Part shown: piece by piece, positions 59,210 to 64,000 of the stretch
How positions within the stretch are numbered: position 1 is the stretch's first letter
How the letters are laid out: each line of letters starts with the position of its first letter
Origin: Pseudomonas sp. ML2-2023-3
Lineage (GTDB): Bacteria; Pseudomonadota; Gammaproteobacteria; Pseudomonadales; Pseudomonadaceae
NCBI RefSeq assembly: GCF_037055275.1
Contig: NZ_CP146343.1
Location: 1,894,501-1,958,500 of the forward strand
Length of the DNA: 64,000 nucleotides
Direction of reading: 5' to 3'
Position numbers and translations under genes: made by a program
The notes under the pieces: model-generated
The model's input: the letters and a program-made list of their open reading frames with translations, nothing else
Told to the model about the DNA's origin: nothing
Databases searched by the model: none

Positions 59210-60034
59210 ATGAGCACTCTTTCGGTCTTTCAAAACAAACTCCAGAAACGTCTGCGTCGATTGACCGGTGAGGCTGTAGCCGACTTCAACATGATTGAGC
59301 ACGGTGACAAGGTGATGGTCTGTCTCTCTGGGGGCAAAGACAGTTACACGCTGCTCGATGTGCTGCTGCACCTGCAAAAAGTCGCGCCCATCCAGTTCCA
59401 GATCGTGGCCGTGAACATGGACCAAAAGCAGCCCGGTTTCCCCGAAGACGTGCTTCCGGCCTATCTCAAGTCCCTGGGCGTGGAGTACCACATTGTTGAA
59501 AAAGACACGTACTCGCTGGTCAAGGAACTGATCCCCGAAGGCAAGACCACCTGTTCGCTGTGCTCGCGCTTGCGCCGTGGCACTCTGTACACCTTTGCCG
59601 ATCAAATCGGTGCGACCAAGATGGCCTTGGGGCATCATCGTGATGACATCGTTGAAACCTTTTTCCTGAACATGTTCTTCAACGGCACCCTGAAGGCGAT
59701 GCCGCCCAAGCTGCGCTCCGATGACGGGCGTAACGTGGTGATCCGGCCCCTGGCGTACTGCAACGAGAAGGACATCCAGGCCTACTCCGACTGGCAGAAG
59801 TTCCCGATCATTCCTTGTAACCTGTGCGGTTCCCAGGAAAACCTTCAACGCCAGGTCGTCAAGGACATGCTCCAGGAGTGGGACCGCAAGACGCCGGGGC
59901 GCACCGAGAGTATCTTTCGCAGCTTGCAGAACGTGAACCTGTCGCAGTTGGCAGATCGCAATCTCTTTGATTTCGCGAGTCTGAAGATCGACGACACGGC
60001 CGCGTCGCGATTCGTTAACCTGCTAAACCTGTAA
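59210..60034 (+). CDS. ttcA: tRNA 2-thiocytidine(32) synthetase TtcA
   Basis: 274 aa. The PP-loop ATP-binding motif SGGKDS is at about residue 41. Cysteine pairs CSLCSR (about 120) and CNLCGS (about 205) bind the Fe–S cluster. [20 protein letters not shown] is the family signature. It thiolates C32 of certain tRNAs. I chose the ATG at 59210 ([15 protein letters not shown]), which gives the usual length; the upstream in-frame sequence is not conserved-looking. Confidence 0.96.
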   Translation: MSTLSVFQNKLQKRLRRLTGEAVADFNMIEHGDKVMVCLSGGKDSYTLLDVLLHLQKVAPIQFQIVAVNMDQKQPGFPEDVLPAYLKSLGVEYHIVEKDTYSLVKELIPEGKTTCSLCSRLRRGTLYTFADQIGATKMALGHHRDDIVETFFLNMFFNGTLKAMPPKLRSDDGRNVVIRPLAYCNEKDIQAYSDWQKFPIIPCNLCGSQENLQRQVVKDMLQEWDRKTPGRTESIFRSLQNVNLSQLADRNLFDFASLKIDDTAASRFVNLLNL

Positions 60035-60051
60035 TTTGCCGAGGAGAGGGC

Positions 60052-60723
60052 ATGCGCGACTACAAATGGCTGCACGAATATTGTTTGAACCGTTTTGGTT
60101 CGTCAGCCGCACTGGAAGCCCAATTGCCCGTTCCGAGAACCCCGGAACAATTGCGCCAGATCAGCGATGATCGCTACCTGTCGACCCTGGCCCTGCGGGT
60201 TTTTCGTGCCGGGCTCAAGCACAGTGTGGTGGATGCCAAGTGGCCGGTGTTTGAAGAAGTGTTCTTTGGTTTTGACCCGGAAAAAGTGGTGCTGATGGGC
60301 GCCGAACATCTGGAGCGGTTGATGCAGGATGCGCGGATCATTCGCCATCTGGGCAAGCTTAAAAGTGTGCCGCGCAATGCGCAGATGGTGCTCGATATCG
60401 CACACGAACACGGCAGTTTTGGCGCGTTTATCGCCCAGTGGCCAGTGACCGATATCGTCGGGTTGTGGAAATACCTGGCCAAGCATGGGCATCAGTTGGG
60501 CGGTTTGTCGGCTCCACGCTTCTTGCGCATGGTTGGCAAGGACACCTTTGTGCCCAGCTATGACGTGGTGGCTGCGCTGAACGCGCAAAAGCTGGTGGAC
60601 AAGGCGCCTACCAGCCTGCGGGACCTGGCGATTGTGCAAAATGCATTCAACCAGTGGCATGCCGAAAGTGGCAGGCCGATGTGCCAGCTGTCACAGATGC
60701 TGGCGTTTACGGTGAATCATTAA
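60052..60723 (+). CDS. DNA-3-methyladenine glycosylase I-like protein
   Basis: 223 aa of the HhH-GPD-like Tag fold (YLSTLALRVFRAGLKHSVVD; GAEHLERLMQDARIIRHLGK; GLSAPRFLRMVGKDTFVPSY). Unlike classic Tag it lacks the CxxxxxH zinc-type N-terminus, so it belongs to the Tag-related group common in Pseudomonas. A base-excision role for alkylated DNA is inferred. It follows ttcA after 17 bp with GAGGAGAGG as SD, so the two are probably co-transcribed. Confidence 0.8.
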   Translation: MRDYKWLHEYCLNRFGSSAALEAQLPVPRTPEQLRQISDDRYLSTLALRVFRAGLKHSVVDAKWPVFEEVFFGFDPEKVVLMGAEHLERLMQDARIIRHLGKLKSVPRNAQMVLDIAHEHGSFGAFIAQWPVTDIVGLWKYLAKHGHQLGGLSAPRFLRMVGKDTFVPSYDVVAALNAQKLVDKAPTSLRDLAIVQNAFNQWHAESGRPMCQLSQMLAFTVNH

Positions 60724-60750
60724 GCAGGTTTTGCGAACGGCATAAAACCT

Positions 60751-60777
60751 GTGGGAGCGAGGCTTGCTCGCTCCCAC
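60751..60777. repeat. Single REP hairpin between convergent genes
   Basis: GTGGGAGCGA and TCGCTCCCAC form a 10-bp stem around GGCTTGC, between the glycosylase and DUF2069 genes. Confidence 0.85.
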
Positions 60778-60783
60778 GCGCTC

Positions 60784-62145
<1,362 letters not shown>

Positions 62146-62271
62146 GTGCGGGTCGCATCTTGCGTAAGGTGGCGGCTATTCTACCCGCCTGACGGGCGCG
62201 CCTGAACCGTATGCGGTAAATGGCCGCTCGCTGATGGCTTTTAGTATGTATTTAGCGAGAAGGATCAACAC

Positions 62272-62736
62272 ATGTTAAAGCGACTCATGGCAGTAGCTGC
62301 CGTCACGGCCACGTTATTGTTGGCCGGCTGCGGAAATGATTATGGGGTCGATCAGCACGGACAGAAGATCGCGTCGGAGCGTCTGGACAAACAATGGAAG
62401 GTCATCAACTACTGGGCTGAATGGTGCGGACCCTGCCGGATCGAGATTCCTGAGCTCAACACCCTGGAAAAACAGCTGCAGGGGCAATCCGTGGGGGTGT
62501 TCGGGGTCAACTTCGATGGTTTGCAGGGCAAGGAGCTGAGCGAAGCGAGTACCGCGCTGGGTATTACGTTTACCGTGCTGGCTCAGGATCCGGCAGAAGT
62601 GTTCGATCTGCCCCGCAGCGAGGCATTGCCGGTGACGTACATCATCGATGACAAGGGCAAGGTGCGTGCGACATTGATGGGCGAGCAGACGGCGGCCGGC
62701 GTGCTGGCCAAGATCAAGGAACTCAAGGGGGCTTGA
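62272..62736 (+). CDS. TlpA/thioredoxin-like lipoprotein
   Basis: 154 aa. The lipoprotein signal (VTATLLLAGCGNDYG) has its lipid Cys at about residue 20. The thioredoxin active site YWAEWCGPCRIEIPELN is at about residues 47–63, and the cis-Pro is in ALPVTYIIDDKG. A membrane-anchored periplasmic thiol reductase of the TlpA/ResA type; partner unknown. It is monocistronic and followed by a REPIN. Confidence 0.9.
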   Translation: MLKRLMAVAAVTATLLLAGCGNDYGVDQHGQKIASERLDKQWKVINYWAEWCGPCRIEIPELNTLEKQLQGQSVGVFGVNFDGLQGKELSEASTALGITFTVLAQDPAEVFDLPRSEALPVTYIIDDKGKVRATLMGEQTAAGVLAKIKELKGA

Positions 62737-62746
62737 GTCAAGGCCG

Positions 62747-62808
62747 TCGCGAGCAAGCCCGCTCCCACAGGCAGGGTACAAATGCTGTGGGAGCGGGCTT
62801 GCTCGCGA
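62747..62808. repeat. REPIN (two inverted REP units)
   Basis: CGCGAGCAAGCCCGCTCCCA (from 62748) and TGGGAGCGGGCTTGCTCGCG (ending 62807) are exact inverted copies around a short spacer, between convergent genes. Confidence 0.92.
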
Positions 62809-62826
62809 TTCAGGCGCCGCAGCTTT

Positions 62827-63231
62827 TCAGCCTTCTTCAGGCCACAACCGCAACGGTTTGCCTTCAGCTGGCCAGAACCGCACCTGTTCAATCGGCGAGA
62901 TGTCCCAGCTCTGTACGGTTTGCAGGGCCTCGAAGAATCGCTGCTCCTGCTCCATCAGTGCCGGGGCACAGGCTTTGCGGGTGCTGCCCACGCCACCAAA
63001 GGTCAGCGTGTTGCCGTCCAGGGTGTAAGGCGCGAACCAATGATTGCAACCGCCACTGCCATAGGCCCGGCCAGCATCGTCCAGGGTTACGGTCAGGTGG
63101 CTGTTGTCGATCAACGGTCGTTCGCCGATCCACTCCAGTACGTAGGTGTGGTTCTGCTGCAACTTGACCGGATCACCTGCGCAGCCGACCAGGCTTGCGC
63201 CCAGCAATGCCAGCAGGGCCAGGTGTTTCAT
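62827..63231 (-). CDS. META/HslJ-domain lipoprotein
   Basis: 134 aa from the ATG at 63231 (MKHLALLALLGASLVGCAG, lipobox LVGC). The META-type domain contains GRAYGSGGCNHWFAPYTLDG and GVGSTRKACAP, as in HslJ-like proteins linked to stress or novobiocin tolerance. Its ATG overlaps the stop of the upstream zinc-ribbon gene (ATGA), so the two are translationally coupled. Confidence 0.85.
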   Translation of the reverse strand: MKHLALLALLGASLVGCAGDPVKLQQNHTYVLEWIGERPLIDNSHLTVTLDDAGRAYGSGGCNHWFAPYTLDGNTLTFGGVGSTRKACAPALMEQEQRFFEALQTVQSWDISPIEQVRFWPAEGKPLRLWPEEG

Positions 63232-63665
63232 GGCGCAGCCTTTTGGCATTGCGGGCACACGTGCTTGCTGCCTTCAGTGCTCCAGCCCAGCTCGGCAATA
63301 CGCGCCGAGGCAGCAGGTTTTTGCGCCTTGGTGCCGAGTTTGGCGTCGACCGCGAACTCGAACTTCAACTCTTTGGCGCACGTGTCGCAGTTGACCTGCC
63401 ATTCATGAATCGCCAATTCGCCGAAAACCGGCCCTTTGGTGACGGCAACCCACTGGCCGCGGGGGTTGATCAGATGACGGACCTTGTCGACGGACAGGCG
63501 CATGGACAGGCTCTTGCTGCCCTTGAGGGACACAATCAGCACGTCGCCGGCTTGAATCGAGCCACCGTTACCGGTGACTTGATACAGGCCTGGCGCCAGG
63601 GCGCGGCATTCAATCAGGGTGTGCTGCGGGTTAAGCAGGCTGTAGCGAAAATCGTGTTCGACCAT
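63228..63665 (-). CDS. Hypothetical protein with two CxxC pairs
   Basis: 145 aa, soluble, no signal. The N-terminal part is PilZ-like or beta-rich (GDVLIVSLKGSKSLSMRLSV; NPRGQWVAVTKGPVFG). The C-terminal part has CDTCAK and CPQC, likely one zinc site. GGAGG lies 6 bases upstream of the ATG. Family not recognised with confidence. Co-transcribed with the META-domain lipoprotein gene. Confidence 0.7.
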   Translation of the reverse strand: MVEHDFRYSLLNPQHTLIECRALAPGLYQVTGNGGSIQAGDVLIVSLKGSKSLSMRLSVDKVRHLINPRGQWVAVTKGPVFGELAIHEWQVNCDTCAKELKFEFAVDAKLGTKAQKPAASARIAELGWSTEGSKHVCPQCQKAAP

Positions 63666-63716
63666 GGGTCCTCCAAATAAGTCGCTATGCTAGCACGCAG
63701 GCATCAAAGCCCAAGA

Positions 63717-64000
63717 TCAACCTTCAATCAGGTTGTGCGGCGCACCGTTTTTCCAGGCCGCGATATTGCTCAATGTCGTGGACGCGATCGCACTCAGGGC
63801 TTCACGGGTCAAAAACGCCTGGTGGGCGGTGATGATCACATTGGGAAAGGTCAGCAGCCGCGCCAGCACGTCATCCTGAAGGGGCAGGTCGGAGCGGTCT
63901 TCGAAGAACAGCTGGGCCTCTTCTTCATAGACATCCAGCCCTAAATAGCCCAATTGGCCATTTTTCAGCGCTTCGATCAGTGCCGGAGTATCGACCAGTG
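63717..64000 (-). CDS. ldhA: D-2-hydroxyacid (lactate) dehydrogenase, C-terminal end
   Basis: The last ~94 residues; the frame is open to the window edge. [20 protein letters not shown] then LDVYEEE and [20 protein letters not shown] are typical of fermentative D-lactate dehydrogenase LdhA, with the catalytic His in TAHQAF. The catalytic Arg and NAD-binding domain lie outside. The assignment to LdhA rather than another 2-hydroxyacid dehydrogenase rests on the [16 protein letters not shown] segment. Confidence 0.88.
   Translation of the reverse strand, partial: LVDTPALIEALKNGQLGYLGLDVYEEEAQLFFEDRSDLPLQDDVLARLLTFPNVIITAHQAFLTREALSAIASTTLSNIAAWKNGAPHNLIEG

Overview
The window is a stretch of Pseudomonas chromosome, most likely from the P. 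fluorescens lineage. The evidence is the gene content and order: bifA–sodB next to an imelysin iron operon, colRS followed by a methyltransferase and a WapQ-like kinase, pobA/pobR, and ttcA. Pseudomonas-type REP/REPIN elements (the GTGGGAGCGGGCTTGCTCGCGA type) are also scattered between genes. No rRNA, tRNA, CRISPR array, prophage or insertion sequence is visible. The species cannot be fixed from the sequence alone.

Layout. 1–8.6 kb is housekeeping: the N-terminal part of proS, AmpG permease, an alkyltransferase-like DNA-repair protein, a DUF481 outer-membrane-type protein, a FabG-like reductase, a HugZ-like haem protein, FxsA and groESL. 8.8–14.8 kb is an envelope block: an LTA-synthase-type sulfatase, the ColRS metal-responsive two-component system, then a methyltransferase / LPS-kinase-like / small membrane protein operon preceded by a good candidate ColR site. 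14.8–20.8 kb is an iron-associated periplasmic operon (imelysin, di-haem oxidoreductase, imelysin, DUF1513). It is interrupted by about 0.95 kb of AT-rich DNA carrying its own terminator and a tiny lipoprotein gene. 20.9–27.6 kb carries bifA (c-di-GMP phosphodiesterase), sodB, a LysE/ArgO exporter with divergent ArgP, an epimerase and a coiled-coil membrane protein.

27.6–41.2 kb is more accessory: a DHA2 efflux pump, pobA/pobR (4-hydroxybenzoate), LysR regulators with their target genes, a Fic protein with palindromic upstream repeats, an AruI-like decarboxylase, an AraC regulator broken by a one-base frameshift, and a secreted protein made of nine 13-residue repeats. 41.5–46.3 kb is a 2-oxoglutarate/dicarboxylate uptake module: a KgtP-type permease with a sigma-54 promoter beside a DctB/DctD-type (MifS/MifR-like) two-component system. 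46.4–53.0 kb is a very large DUF6543–LRR–NEL E3-ubiquitin-ligase effector-type gene cut in two by one in-frame TAG. 53–58 kb holds a phosphopantetheinyl transferase, a PhoPQ-like two-component system, and dctA, which also has a sigma-54 promoter and palindromic enhancer-like sites. 58–64 kb returns to conserved genes: SprT-like, Yip1, ttcA, a DNA glycosylase, arsC–wrbA–DUF2069, a TlpA-like lipoprotein, a META-domain lipoprotein, and the end of a D-lactate dehydrogenase gene.

The main points for a second look are the nonsense-split NEL effector, the 13-residue repeat protein, the shared palindromes upstream of the two sigma-54 promoters, the Fic operator array, the AT-rich insert in the iron operon, and the frameshifted AraC gene.
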